Shown here piece after piece: positions 1-9,095 of a stretch of 57,201 nucleotides of DNA (position 1 is the stretch's first letter; each line of letters opens with the position of its first letter). A model generated the notes under the pieces. It ran no database searches, was not told the DNA's origin, and was given only the letters and a program-made list of their open reading frames with translations. The DNA comes from G963674685 sp964591275 (GTDB lineage Bacteria > Lernaellota > Lernaellaia > JACKCT01): positions 1 through 57,201 of the forward strand of contig CAZQAE010000032.1 of NCBI GenBank assembly GCA_964591275.1, written 5' to 3'. The translations under genes were made by a program, and so were the position numbers.

Positions 1-793
1 CCATTCGAAAGGACTTCAGCATTGTTTCGACGCCTTCATTTCTTTGCGCCGGACGTTTTACTTCATATCGACCGTTCAGAGTTTTATCGATATCAGCTTT
101 AACCCGATCAGCGTTTGCCCCATCCTCAAGAAGGAGATCGATGGAATCGAATTTGCCGCCTTTGCCGAAATATATCTGCGCGGCATATACATCCATCAGC
201 GCAAAGTTGCCGCCGAATGCGCTGGCAGGGCCCGACGATTCGAGCAACCCGCGCACCTTCATTAGTTTTTTCCCCTGGCTGGTCAAAAGCTCGATTGTTG
301 AATTGATTTTAATGCCGTGACGGTTTGCAAAATCGCGATTGAGCAAAATGGAATCGATGGAATTCAGAAAAATGAGCGGATCATCAATCTCGACATCATC
401 GCCTCCTTTCATCTCATAATCACGAGCCGCACGATCGTTGAGAACATCGACTCCGAGAACCAGGAGGTTTTCCCCGGCGTATTTCGTTATGGTCTGAATT
501 GTCGGCAAAGCGGCGCTGAGGCCATTGATGACAAGCTCACCTTGTTCATTTCGCCGGTTGAGTGCCTCATGGGCAGATTCATCAACGCCCGACTCACCGC
601 CGCTGATCTGCAATTCTACTTTTCCCGAAACGGCATCCACCATGGAAGCGAAGGAATCGGCCATTGTATCGATGATCATTTGGACGGAAATGAAAGCGGC
701 GACGCCCAGCGCGATGCCCATAATCGCCAGAAGAGTTCTAAAGGGATGCTCGACCATGCGGCGCAAGGACACGGTCCTGAGCAGATGAAACAT
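1..793 (-). CDS. ABC exporter permease, MacB/LolC type, partial
   Basis: Inner-membrane subunit of an ABC exporter of the MacB/LolCE class, which moves lipoproteins, peptides or drugs out of the inner membrane. The frame is open from the ATG at 793 to the window edge, so about 264 N-terminal residues are visible and the C-terminal membrane helices are missing. The start MFHLLRTVSLRRMVEHPFR leads into one membrane helix (LLAIMGIALGVAAF, about residues 21-40) and then a long soluble, presumably periplasmic, domain; this is the family layout. The start overlaps the ATPase stop by one base (TGATG), so the two are translationally coupled. The substrate cannot be read from the sequence. Confidence 0.85.
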   Translation of the reverse strand, partial: MFHLLRTVSLRRMVEHPFRTLLAIMGIALGVAAFISVQMIIDTMADSFASMVDAVSGKVELQISGGESGVDESAHEALNRRNEQGELVINGLSAALPTIQTITKYAGENLLVLGVDVLNDRAARDYEMKGGDDVEIDDPLIFLNSIDSILLNRDFANRHGIKINSTIELLTSQGKKLMKVRGLLESSGPASAFGGNFALMDVYAAQIYFGKGGKFDSIDLLLEDGANADRVKADIDKTLNGRYEVKRPAQRNEGVETMLKSFRM

Positions 794-1500
794 CAGGAGT
801 CGTCGTCCATTGCTTGTTGCTCAACAATTTTTCCGTCGACGATCCGGATGATGCGGTCGGCATATTTCCAAGATTTTGGGTCGTGCGTAACGAGAACGAT
901 TCCTTTGCGATACGTCTTGGAAAGTTCCGAAATCATTTCCATAACTTGCTGGCCGGATTTGGAATCCAGGTTTCCCGTCGGTTCATCCGCAAGTATAAGC
1001 GCCGGATCAAAAGCCAGCGCGCGAGCCACGGCGACTCTCTGCTGCTGTCCGCCGGACATTTCGTCCGGTCGGTGATGAAGCCGATCTCCCAGGCCGACCT
1101 GAGTGAGGATATCTTCGGCGCGTTCGTATGCGCCCTTTCTCATAACCCCGTCGAGAAGCAACGGCAGCGCCACATTCTCATGCGCCGTCATTGTCGAAAG
1201 AAGGTTAAAAAATTGAAAAATAAAACCGATCTTTTGCCTGCGCATTTTCGTTCTTCGCGCATCGCTCATATCTTTGAGGGATTGCCCATCAATGAGAATA
1301 TCTCCAAAACTCAGATGATCCGAACCGCCGATCAGATTCAATAATGTGGATTTTCCTGAGCCGGAGGGCCCGGTGATGGCAACAAACTCCCCTGGTCCCA
1401 GTCGAAATGAGACATCGTCCAGTGCTTTCACCAACACTTTTCCCTGTCCATAGGTTTTGCCAACTTGCCTGACTTCAAGCATGAGTTTCTCCGCGCCCAC
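793..1500 (-). CDS. ABC exporter ATPase, LolD/MacB family
   Basis: Cytoplasmic ATPase that pairs with the permease encoded directly downstream. The 235 residues are the usual length for LolD-like subunits. Visible motifs are Walker A GPSGSGKST (44-52), Q-loop Gln96, signature SGGQQQR (149-155), Walker B LILADEP (168-174) followed by TGNLDS, and the H-loop His206 in VTHD. The TGNLDS after Walker B is typical of the LolD/MacB/FtsE branch. A second Met at residue 7 is an alternative start. No membrane-fusion protein is seen in the window; it could lie beyond the left edge. LolD proper is possible but not shown, because the Lol partners are not visible. Confidence 0.9.
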   Translation of the reverse strand: MGAEKLMLEVRQVGKTYGQGKVLVKALDDVSFRLGPGEFVAITGPSGSGKSTLLNLIGGSDHLSFGDILIDGQSLKDMSDARRTKMRRQKIGFIFQFFNLLSTMTAHENVALPLLLDGVMRKGAYERAEDILTQVGLGDRLHHRPDEMSGGQQQRVAVARALAFDPALILADEPTGNLDSKSGQQVMEMISELSKTYRKGIVLVTHDPKSWKYADRIIRIVDGKIVEQQAMDDDS

Positions 1501-1646
1501 GTTTATGTCTTGAAGTTTTGCGGCCTTCGTCGATAAAAATCAAGGCTAAGTTTAGTAAGTCGCCTGATTTTGCTATTTGTCCCTTCAACGCTTTTAGGAC
1601 TTAAAATTATGTGTTACGAATTAGGCGACGCATAGGGGAAATCAGC

Positions 1647-2216
1647 ATGATTCGTTTGGTTCTTAAAGACAGCGAAGGCGGCGAGGCAAGCTGTCCAGTG
1701 CTTGGCGAGCTTGTTATCGGTCGAGGCGTCGAGTGCCACATCCGCCTTGATAATCCCGGAGTATCCAGGAAACACGCACGCGTCCATTCGGAAAACGACA
1801 TTCACTTCATTGAAGATCTCAAAACATCCAACGGCACTATTGTCAACGGAAAGCGAATTGAGGGGATGACCGAGATACGACAGGGCGATCTCATTGTGCT
1901 CGCCGGTGAAAAGATAAGAGTTTTTGACCTGCCAACCAATAAAGCGATTCTTGATGCCGAAACGACGCATTCCCACATTCTTGACAAGATGCCTGATGAA
2001 AAGGACGAAACCGGGGATCCTGTGAAAAAGGCTTGGCAATCGCCCCTCGAATCGCGGGCCGCTTTGTTGCGAACCGAAAATTATAGTGTCGATTACAACA
2101 GTATCGGTGAACTGAAATCAAAAGCTGAAGGCAAAAGGAAAATGGTGTTTGCACTGGCGACCGGCGGAGCGCTGCTGATTTTTGCCACCCTGCTATTTCT
2201 ATTGGTTAAATTATGA
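1647..2216 (+). CDS. FHA-domain protein with C-terminal membrane anchor
   Basis: Predicted phosphothreonine reader. The FHA domain spans about residues 20-85, with the GRG, SRKHARV and NGTIVNG elements that form the phosphopeptide-binding loops. A linker follows, then a single membrane helix at about 167-188, so the FHA domain probably faces the cytoplasm from an inner-membrane C-tail anchor. I chose the ATG at 1647 because AGGGGA lies six bases upstream; an in-frame GTG at 1611 has no comparable site. It overlaps the next FHA gene by four bases (ATGA), which suggests the two act together. The phosphorylated partner is unknown; a Hanks-type kinase is encoded at 33226. Confidence 0.85.
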   Translation: MIRLVLKDSEGGEASCPVLGELVIGRGVECHIRLDNPGVSRKHARVHSENDIHFIEDLKTSNGTIVNGKRIEGMTEIRQGDLIVLAGEKIRVFDLPTNKAILDAETTHSHILDKMPDEKDETGDPVKKAWQSPLESRAALLRTENYSVDYNSIGELKSKAEGKRKMVFALATGGALLIFATLLFLLVKL

Positions 2217-2599
2217 AAGACGACAACGACGGCGACGCCACCCTGCTTCTGGATAACGCCGGCAAGAGTATTCCCAGTATCTCTGACTCATGCCTTGATG
2301 AGACCACGCCTTTTCTCGTTTTGTTAAACGGCTTTGAAAAGGGGAAAAAGATATTAGTGCTGACGGCGCAATCCACGCTGGGACGCTCTCCGCAATGCAT
2401 CATACAGATCAGAGACAACCGAGTATCATCGAATCACGCGGAGCTTTTGTGCGAATGCAACAAAATCACCATTCGAGACCTGGGTTCGAAAAACGGCACT
2501 TTCGTCAACAACCGCCGATGTGAAAAAGCAGACTTGACGGACGGGGACCGAATACTTGTCGGCTCGACGGAATTGGTGATCACGATACCGAAAAAGTAG
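2213..2599 (+). CDS. Small FHA-domain protein
   Basis: A 128-residue soluble protein with one FHA domain in its C-terminal two thirds: LGRSPQCIIQI, then SSNHAEL, then LGSKNGTFVNNRR, the three conserved segments of the fold. The first 35 residues are acidic and contain several Ser/Thr that could be phosphorylated, as in GarA-like FHA proteins where a phosphorylated N-tail binds its own FHA domain; that parallel is an inference. It is translated from an ATG that overlaps the stop of the membrane-anchored FHA gene upstream, so stoichiometric production with it is likely. It ends 27 bases before a convergent gene, with no obvious terminator in between. Confidence 0.85.
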   Translation: MKDDNDGDATLLLDNAGKSIPSISDSCLDETTPFLVLLNGFEKGKKILVLTAQSTLGRSPQCIIQIRDNRVSSNHAELLCECNKITIRDLGSKNGTFVNNRRCEKADLTDGDRILVGSTELVITIPKK

Positions 2600-2626
2600 T
2601 TTTTCTGAGCAGTCAGGCGTCTGTGA

Positions 2627-3808
2627 TTAATAAATCGGCGGATTCGTCGCCAACGCCAACCCCTTCAATTCGCTTGTCATCCAGTTCAATGGATCGAGTT
2701 GTGAAAAAATCATAAACGATCGATCATCACGGTGCAAAACCGTTGGCGCCCATTCATCATAGGAAAGGTGCTCACTCAGCCCTGATATTTGAACAGCAAA
2801 TATCTCCTGAACAACGGGATTGAGGCTCGTTTCCGCTTTTTCCCATCTCAGGCCGTCCTCGCTGCCGGCGAAACCGATTGAAGCGTCTCCGTGACCGATC
2901 TGCCCCGGTTCATCGCCTGTATAGTACATTTGAAGGATGCGCCGATGAGAGGTTTTATAAACGACGACGAACGGCGACGAGACATATCCCGTTGCGTTGT
3001 CGCCGGAGTCGATGCCTTCCCAGTTTTGATCGGCTGTCAAAACAGGTTCAACCTTCGGCGTGTCGCCAGGGGAGCAATGGCTGAAGGCGTCGAGTTTTTC
3101 AAACTCGTTATCTTCGATCTCGGCGGCGTAACCGATGGCATTTCCGACAAAGCGGGAAATCTCGTTGGTCCCGCTGCCGCCGCCCGAATAATATACGTGG
3201 ATTTTCCCATCAAGAAAAAGCGCCGATGGGGTGCCGATGGAACCGCGTTCCCATTTCTGGTCCGAAACCATGACTGGGTTGTCTTCGTACTTTTCCCACG
3301 TCAGTCCGTCCTGGCTTATGGCTTGGCCGATTCCGGTGCCGTGACCGCCAGCGTAGTACATGACAAATTCATCCCCTATCTGAATGATGCTCGGAGCGCC
3401 GACGAAATCACCCTCCCAATCATTTTCAGGTATCAGGAGCGGTTGTCCGTCGTTGATTTTGCGCCAAGTTAACCCGTCATCGCTCTCCAACGCATGTATT
3501 TGTGAATTCTCCGGTTCTTTGACACCGTCAACAATTGCGAAACTGAGAACTTCGTAATAACAGCGAAATCGACCATTCACTTGCATTAGGTGAGCTTCTA
3601 AAAATTCTTCATCGGATTCGGAGCAAAGGATAAATGGCTGCGCCAGATCGATGTATGGATCGAGATCGACTTTGGTCCATCCAGCCATTCGCGTTTCCGG
3701 CGTATTTCTCTGTGTTCCCAGAATATCCCCTCTCGTCCCGCAAGAGCACAGCGTGATAATCGCAATGAGAAATATTGAAATTATTAATTTCTTCCTACGT
3801 GTGATCAC
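2627..3808 (-). CDS. Lipoprotein with five-bladed beta-propeller (GH43/62-like)
   Basis: A 393-residue exported protein. The N-terminus is a basic stretch, a hydrophobic segment and ITLCSC, so lipidation at Cys21 or Cys23 is expected. The rest carries repeated short motifs such as SDDGLTW, SQDGLTW and EDGLRW, plus MYYAGG, YYSGGG and MYYTGD, the pattern of the glycosyl hydrolase 32/43/62 five-bladed propeller superfamily. I could not assign the acid residues of a true GH43 enzyme, so it may be a binding or non-catalytic protein. The start is GTG directly after the stop of the upstream FadL-like gene, with GAGG six bases before it, so it is the last gene of a three-gene operon. Confidence 0.75.
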   Translation of the reverse strand: MITRRKKLIISIFLIAIITLCSCGTRGDILGTQRNTPETRMAGWTKVDLDPYIDLAQPFILCSESDEEFLEAHLMQVNGRFRCYYEVLSFAIVDGVKEPENSQIHALESDDGLTWRKINDGQPLLIPENDWEGDFVGAPSIIQIGDEFVMYYAGGHGTGIGQAISQDGLTWEKYEDNPVMVSDQKWERGSIGTPSALFLDGKIHVYYSGGGSGTNEISRFVGNAIGYAAEIEDNEFEKLDAFSHCSPGDTPKVEPVLTADQNWEGIDSGDNATGYVSSPFVVVYKTSHRRILQMYYTGDEPGQIGHGDASIGFAGSEDGLRWEKAETSLNPVVQEIFAVQISGLSEHLSYDEWAPTVLHRDDRSFMIFSQLDPLNWMTSELKGLALATNPPIY

Positions 3809-5158
3809 CTAAAACCTCATGGTGACGGCGGTGCCAACGCCGAAAATATTTCCACCGATCATATAGTCGCCACTCGGATTGGCGAGGCTGTCTTTTATTA
3901 TCTCACGCTCTTCCAGTATTCGAATACGACCGTAAGCATCGACGGAAAATGGCTTGGGAATCAGGCCGTATGGATCCTTGGCACTGATGCCAATACCCGC
4001 CGATATAGCGTGTGTATTGGAATCCGAGAAATTGGATATTCCCTTTTGATCGGGTGCCGGGCTTGGCCGATACCAATAACCCGAGCGCAGAGCAATCGTC
4101 CACAATTCTCTTCCAATGGGCACAAATTCCATGCCGAAGGCGGGAACAAAAATATCTTTGAAGTCAGGTTCTTCCAGGGGCGTTTGCGGATAGATGTCGA
4201 AAAGTTCTCCGAGGCCGCCTTCCAATTCGATGACCATGTAGATGGACTGGTCGTGGTACGCCGACCACTGCTGCCAGGTTATGTCCGCAGATACAAGAAA
4301 TCGTGAACTTATATCCCATGCAGTGCCAAGCTGGATCATACGGGGCGAAAAATGCGAGTAGCTTTCCGCTAAAAGGTAGACTTCCGATTCCGCAAGAATC
4401 GACACGCTGTTTTCCTCGAAAGTATCCAGTTCCGGTATATGGATAATATTCGGCAAATCGAGTTTTATTTCCGTCTTTTCCCGATAGCAAAGTCCTAAGC
4501 GCAAAAACCGCAATGGACGACCCCAAAGCCCGACAATGGGGCTGTAAATTGGTTTGATATACGAATCCAGTAAAGCGGTCGAAGACTCTGATTCGGTGAC
4601 CTGCATATCGACGCCCCCGGCGTTGTCCCCCATCAGCGAGAGGCCAAAGCCGACTGAAAGTCGATCCTTGATAATTTCCAGACCCACAGCCACGTTGGCC
4701 ACGAGGACATGGTTATCATTGGAATACATGACATATCGCGCCTCGGAACGCGGAAGCATTAAAAAGCGCATCACGTGATCATCGGGGATAAAAATATTGG
4801 CTCCGGCAGTGAACCTCTTTCCAAAGAGGAGTTGACTCGCCAAGCCTCCGAATTGCCATCCCGCATTCTTATCGACATCCACGGGCTTGTTGTTGAATTT
4901 CAAATGAGGCTCGGCGTAGTGATATCCGAATTCGAATTGCAGACCGTGAACCTGCGTCAGAGCGGCGGGGTTATAATAGGCTCCGGCAATATCTTCCGAC
5001 AAAGCGGCGTAGGCTCCTCCCATCGCGTTGGCGCGGACGCCAGCTCCAAAACTGTCGAATGGATTTGCGGCGGCGTCAGGGCTGAAAAACAACAGGATGA
5101 CAGCGAAGATCGCCGCGACGATCAGCGAAGCTCGTGATGTTGCCTTCCTATCTTTCAC
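3809..5158 (-). CDS. FadL/OMPP1-family outer-membrane protein
   Basis: A 449-residue outer-membrane beta-barrel of the FadL/TodX/OMPP1 family, which takes up long-chain fatty acids and other hydrophobic compounds. A signal peptide of about 32 residues ends near AAANPF. It is followed by the family N-terminal signature ANAMGGAYAAL and YYNPAAL, which forms the hatch region. The protein ends in TMRF, with the terminal Phe typical of barrels recognised by the BAM complex. The start is GTG. It lies 12 bases after a second FadL-like gene of the same length and directly before a propeller lipoprotein. The substrate is unknown. Confidence 0.85.
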   Translation of the reverse strand: MKDRKATSRASLIVAAIFAVILLFFSPDAAANPFDSFGAGVRANAMGGAYAALSEDIAGAYYNPAALTQVHGLQFEFGYHYAEPHLKFNNKPVDVDKNAGWQFGGLASQLLFGKRFTAGANIFIPDDHVMRFLMLPRSEARYVMYSNDNHVLVANVAVGLEIIKDRLSVGFGLSLMGDNAGGVDMQVTESESSTALLDSYIKPIYSPIVGLWGRPLRFLRLGLCYREKTEIKLDLPNIIHIPELDTFEENSVSILAESEVYLLAESYSHFSPRMIQLGTAWDISSRFLVSADITWQQWSAYHDQSIYMVIELEGGLGELFDIYPQTPLEEPDFKDIFVPAFGMEFVPIGRELWTIALRSGYWYRPSPAPDQKGISNFSDSNTHAISAGIGISAKDPYGLIPKPFSVDAYGRIRILEEREIIKDSLANPSGDYMIGGNIFGVGTAVTMRF

Positions 5159-5170
5159 AAAAATACAGCC

Positions 5171-6520
5171 TCACTCGTAATCGAATAGCGTGGAATAAGA
5201 AATACCGACGGCCCAAAGGCTGCCGTCAATTCCAATTTTTGGATATCCTGGATTATCGGCGTCAACACTCGTATTCTTCTTGAATACCCTGCGCTCTAGG
5301 TAGTGATATTGAAAAACAACATCGAAATAATGGGGAAGGTTCGATTCCCTATCGCCCAGGCCCGTGAGTTCGACACCGAAGCCGACGGCCCCGATGTGCC
5401 GGTCGGCGTCGAGATAATTCGTTTCCTGTGTTTGCGCGGGAACGGGGGAAACTTCGTAGGTATATCCTCCCCTCCCCCAAAAACCGATGTTGTCGCCGTC
5501 AAAGATTTTATTTTCGCCACCCATTCGCAAAGTAACCGTATCCTTGAAATCGGTTTTGTAACGTTTTGAATCCTGAAATTCGACCGGCAGGAGAGGAATT
5601 TCAAAGTTGACGTCGATATCGAAATTGGGATCCGGAAAGTCTGACCATTCGTTATAGCTCACGTCCAACTCATAATGATAACTTCCGCCACGCCCGTAAC
5701 CGATGCCTCCGATCCATTGCCTCGGCGTGAAAAGACTAACGGCGGTTAATTTGACTTTCAGCGGTACGCCGCCCAGGTAAGAACTGATGGGAATCTTGTA
5801 ACGCGTAAAGAACTTCTCTCGAAATACAGCGCCGAAGCGAAACGAGGAATCCTTTCCGGTCCACAATTCCGGTCTGACCATCAGCCCGACGATCGGAGCG
5901 TATGAGGACGTCAATTCCTGTCCGACCGTGGCTTCGATCTTTCCATTAGGATCCACCGTCGCGTCGATGCGACCGCTGGTGTTATCGAAAAGCTGCGCCC
6001 CGCCTCCAACGGCTATTCCGTCGATAATGCGAAGCGACATTGTTGCGGCGACGGAAAGACTTCTGCCGGAGTTTTGTAAAAGCACATACTGCGGGTCAGT
6101 CGGATAGGAGACTTTGATGGCTAAAATGACGCCGTTTGGGAAAAAACAGGAAAAACCGAATGCCAGGCGACGGGTTAAAAAAGCACCGAAGGGCAACGGG
6201 ATGGACGAACCGATCAATAGCCCCTGCATATCGTCCACTTCAATTTTCCGATCGGTTTCGAGTGTCTGCAAAGTGTCGCCCGTCGCCAGATAGCCGAGGC
6301 CAAAGCTGGGTTTTTGAAGCAGCGCCATTCCTGCGGGGTTGTAATAACTTGAGGAATAATCGTCCACTCCTGCGATTATGGCGTTGCCCATCGCCATGCC
6401 GCGGGGCGTGTATCCATAAGTGAATAATGCGTCGGCAAAAGATGGAGCGGGGCCAGCCGCAGCAGCGACAAATAAAATCGCCGCGATCAAGAGCGCGCAG
6501 CGTGGTCTGAAGCGAATCAT
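5171..6520 (-). CDS. FadL/OMPP1-family outer-membrane protein, first copy
   Basis: First gene of the three-gene minus-strand operon. It encodes 449 residues with a signal peptide of about 30 residues ending SFADALF, then GMAMGNAI and YYNPAGMAL, the FadL/OMPP1 N-terminal signature. The sequence differs strongly from its neighbour at 3809, so the pair is either an old duplication or two members acquired separately. It ends YSTLFDYE rather than in an aromatic residue, although Phe and Tyr lie just before the end. Transcription probably starts at the promoter I mark at 6610-6638. A role in hydrophobic-compound uptake follows from the family only. Confidence 0.8.
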   Translation of the reverse strand: MIRFRPRCALLIAAILFVAAAAGPAPSFADALFTYGYTPRGMAMGNAIIAGVDDYSSSYYNPAGMALLQKPSFGLGYLATGDTLQTLETDRKIEVDDMQGLLIGSSIPLPFGAFLTRRLAFGFSCFFPNGVILAIKVSYPTDPQYVLLQNSGRSLSVAATMSLRIIDGIAVGGGAQLFDNTSGRIDATVDPNGKIEATVGQELTSSYAPIVGLMVRPELWTGKDSSFRFGAVFREKFFTRYKIPISSYLGGVPLKVKLTAVSLFTPRQWIGGIGYGRGGSYHYELDVSYNEWSDFPDPNFDIDVNFEIPLLPVEFQDSKRYKTDFKDTVTLRMGGENKIFDGDNIGFWGRGGYTYEVSPVPAQTQETNYLDADRHIGAVGFGVELTGLGDRESNLPHYFDVVFQYHYLERRVFKKNTSVDADNPGYPKIGIDGSLWAVGISYSTLFDYE

Positions 6521-6609
6521 AAACGTTGCCGACCTTTGTGACTGTGCCGTTTAAATAATCCATCGTTCAATCAGGAGCAGGAAAACGCTCTTAATAATTT
6601 TATCAATTC

Positions 6610-6638
6610 ACATTAGACAAACCACCTGATGGGGTCAA
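6610..6638 (-). promoter_or_regulatory. Candidate promoter of the FadL-like operon
   Basis: On the minus strand TTGACC (6633-6638) is followed after 17 bases by TAATGT (6610-6615). The -35 box is good and the -10 box is weak. It lies about 90 bases before the start at 6520. Confidence 0.35.
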
Positions 6639-6663
6639 TTCAGCGGTCTGATATCATTTCGTC

Positions 6664-6691
6664 TTGTCATGTGAGATGAATCGTCCATAAT
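6664..6691 (+). promoter_or_regulatory. Candidate promoter of the glycosidase/carbamoyltransferase cassette
   Basis: TTGTCA (6664-6669), a 16-base spacer and CATAAT (6686-6691), each box matching the sigma-70 consensus at five of six positions. It lies 62 bases before the chosen GTG start at 6754 and is the only good promoter seen before the four-gene cassette. Confidence 0.5.
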
Positions 6692-6753
6692 GGCGTGATC
6701 GGAAACGCTGACATTTTGTCATCAGACGCCAATTGACAACAAAGGAGCCGCTC

Positions 6754-9093
6754 GTGGGTATCGGAAATGCTGTAATATCGATTCTGGCCAAACGCTACCG
6801 CGTGACAGACGCGAAAAACTTCATGGACTCCATTGCACACCTTGGACGCCCTTCTGAACATACAGTGCCCCAGGAATTGATTCCCATGGCCGCGCGGGAA
6901 GCAACCAGGGGTTTTTACAACATGCAATTTTTTCAATCCAATCGCGATTGGGTGTTTCCCTATTGGGCCGAGCGTCAGTTTGATCCGAACTCCTCGTCCT
7001 TCATTCCCCGCATGAACTACATCGGCCTGAATTTGACGCACCGAAACTGGACGGCCATCGGCAACCTTGGCGGCGTTCATGAACCCGTTGTCGATCAGCG
7101 AGGACTGGTGTCCTTTTGGGATGGTTCCTGGTCCCTAGATACGTGGCTGCGACTGGGTGATGAATTGATTTGTCCCAGCAGGCTTCCCGAGGTCGGGCAA
7201 TCTATTGACGAATGCGCCCCGTGCGTGATCACGGAGTTCAAAACGGATCAGGTTTTTGTGGAACTGGAAACATTCGCCTGTCGAATTCGGGGCGTCGAAG
7301 CCGTCCTTCACCAGATCAGAACCCATAACCTGACCAAGGAATCATTGTCTCCTAAAATTTATTTTTCCATTCGACCTTATAGCCCTGAGGGCGTCTGCCT
7401 GGTGCACGATATCCGCTACTTCGATGAAGGATATTTTTCCATCAATGGAAATCTTGGTCTCGTCTTCATGGAAAATCCTTCACGCGTGCATTGCTCCGAT
7501 GTTCAACAAGGCGATTGCTCTTTTTTTACCGGAAGCACCGAAGCCAAAAGTGAAATCCATTGCAAAGCTGGAATGGCAAACGCTTTCGCGGAATTTGCAC
7601 CGGTAATCCCTGCCGGCGGCGTATCGGAGTTTCTCGCCGTCATCCCTATCGATCCAGCTTCATCGAAATCGAAAAAGGCCAAAGAGCTTCGTCGCATCGA
7701 CTATCGCGATCACAAAACACGACTGAAAAGCCAGTGGACCGAAAAGGTCAATGAGGGCATGACCATTGAGATTCCCGACGAGGAATTTGAAGAAAGCTTT
7801 TATGTCAACAAAGCCTATCTATGTCTTTTGGACGACGGCGATTCCATATGTCCCGGCCCCCTGACCTACCACCAATACTGGTTTCGTGATTCCGCTTACC
7901 TTGTGGCGGCGCTCGACAAAATGGGTTACACCGACCAAGCACGTCAGAAACTCCTCAACTATCCAAAAAGGCAAACCAAAGACGGTTTTTTTCTCAGCCA
8001 GGATGGCGAATGGGATTCCAACGGCCAGGCTATATGGACCCTGTTTGAACACTATCGCATAACGCAAGACAAAGACTTTCTTAAAAGCATGTTCCCCGCC
8101 ATCGGCAAGGGCGCCTATTGGATTGAAAAGAAACGAAAAGACCCGAAAGCCAAATCGACCCCTCACGCCGGTCTTCTCCCTCCTGGTTTTTCCGCGGAAC
8201 ACTTTGGGCCGAACAACTACTTTTACTGGGACGACCTTTGGGGCATTGCGGGGCTTCGCGATGCCGCGCGTTCGGCGGAAATTTTTGGCTATCGCAAAGA
8301 CCTGATCAACTTTGAAAAATTTCATGATGCCTTTCTTTCCGATTTGCGAACATCATTCAAAAACGTTGAAAACCGCCTTGGCAAACCACTTATGCCCACA
8401 AGCCCCTACCGCAGGATGGATTCCGCGGCGGTCGGTTGCGTTGCCGGCATCTATCCCCTGCAGCTTCTCAATCCTGACGAGCCGTGCGTAACCAATACGC
8501 TGGATTACCTATACGAACACTGTTTCATAGACGGCATGCTTTTCCATGACATGACGCATGCGGGTCTCAATGCCTATTTGAGCCTTCACGTCGCGCAGGC
8601 TTTCATGGCCAATCGCGACAAGAGAGCCTTAACCATCGCAAAAGCCGTTCTGGCCAAGGCCACGGAAACTTTCACCTGGCCCGAGGCGATTCACACGCAG
8701 ACCGGCGGCGGGTGCATGGGAGACGGCCATCATGGTTGGGCCGTCGCGGATTGGCTGCTATTCGTTCGCAACATGCTCATCATGGAACAAGAAGATACTT
8801 TAATCATTACTCCGCTCATTCCCGAGTCCTGGCTTGATTGGGGCAAGCGCGTCGTTGTCCGAGAGGCGCCGACGCACTTTGGTCCCGTCACATACAGTAT
8901 TGAATGCCGCCAATCGGAGATCATCCTGACAATACACACATATTTCAGGAATGCGCCGAGATTCCTTCGCTGGGATCTGCCTTTCGTCGTCTATGAGGCG
9001 CTGGTGGACGACAAGGCCGTTACCGTGAACGGAGACTCCATTCAAGTCGCCGGAGGTGCCGCCGTCATTCGCATCCGTCGTATCGGTCAATAG
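6754..9093 (+). CDS. Six-hairpin (alpha/alpha)6-barrel glycosidase-like protein
   Basis: A 779-residue protein with no signal peptide, so probably cytoplasmic. The N-terminal 300 residues look like a beta-sandwich. From about residue 350 the sequence has the six-hairpin glycosidase pattern: YWFRDSAYLVAAL, GEWDSNGQAIW, FYWDDLWGIAGL and near the end GGGCMGDGHHGWAVADW. These resemble GH15/GH63/GH78-type enzymes, which hydrolyse or rearrange alpha-linked sugars; the family and the catalytic acids are not certain. I chose the GTG at 6754 because AAGGAG lies six bases upstream; an earlier TTG at 6733 has no such site. Two bases separate it from the carbamoyltransferase gene, so a shared sugar substrate is plausible. 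Confidence 0.75.
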   Translation: MGIGNAVISILAKRYRVTDAKNFMDSIAHLGRPSEHTVPQELIPMAAREATRGFYNMQFFQSNRDWVFPYWAERQFDPNSSSFIPRMNYIGLNLTHRNWTAIGNLGGVHEPVVDQRGLVSFWDGSWSLDTWLRLGDELICPSRLPEVGQSIDECAPCVITEFKTDQVFVELETFACRIRGVEAVLHQIRTHNLTKESLSPKIYFSIRPYSPEGVCLVHDIRYFDEGYFSINGNLGLVFMENPSRVHCSDVQQGDCSFFTGSTEAKSEIHCKAGMANAFAEFAPVIPAGGVSEFLAVIPIDPASSKSKKAKELRRIDYRDHKTRLKSQWTEKVNEGMTIEIPDEEFEESFYVNKAYLCLLDDGDSICPGPLTYHQYWFRDSAYLVAALDKMGYTDQARQKLLNYPKRQTKDGFFLSQDGEWDSNGQAIWTLFEHYRITQDKDFLKSMFPAIGKGAYWIEKKRKDPKAKSTPHAGLLPPGFSAEHFGPNNYFYWDDLWGIAGLRDAARSAEIFGYRKDLINFEKFHDAFLSDLRTSFKNVENRLGKPLMPTSPYRRMDSAAVGCVAGIYPLQLLNPDEPCVTNTLDYLYEHCFIDGMLFHDMTHAGLNAYLSLHVAQAFMANRDKRALTIAKAVLAKATETFTWPEAIHTQTGGGCMGDGHHGWAVADWLLFVRNMLIMEQEDTLIITPLIPESWLDWGKRVVVREAPTHFGPVTYSIECRQSEIILTIHTYFRNAPRFLRWDLPFVVYEALVDDKAVTVNGDSIQVAGGAAVIRIRRIGQ

Positions 9094-9095
9094 TT

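Noticed and set aside
1611..1646. Upstream GTG start for the first FHA gene
   Set aside because: No ribosome site, and the ATG at 1647 has one at the right distance and starts the domain correctly.
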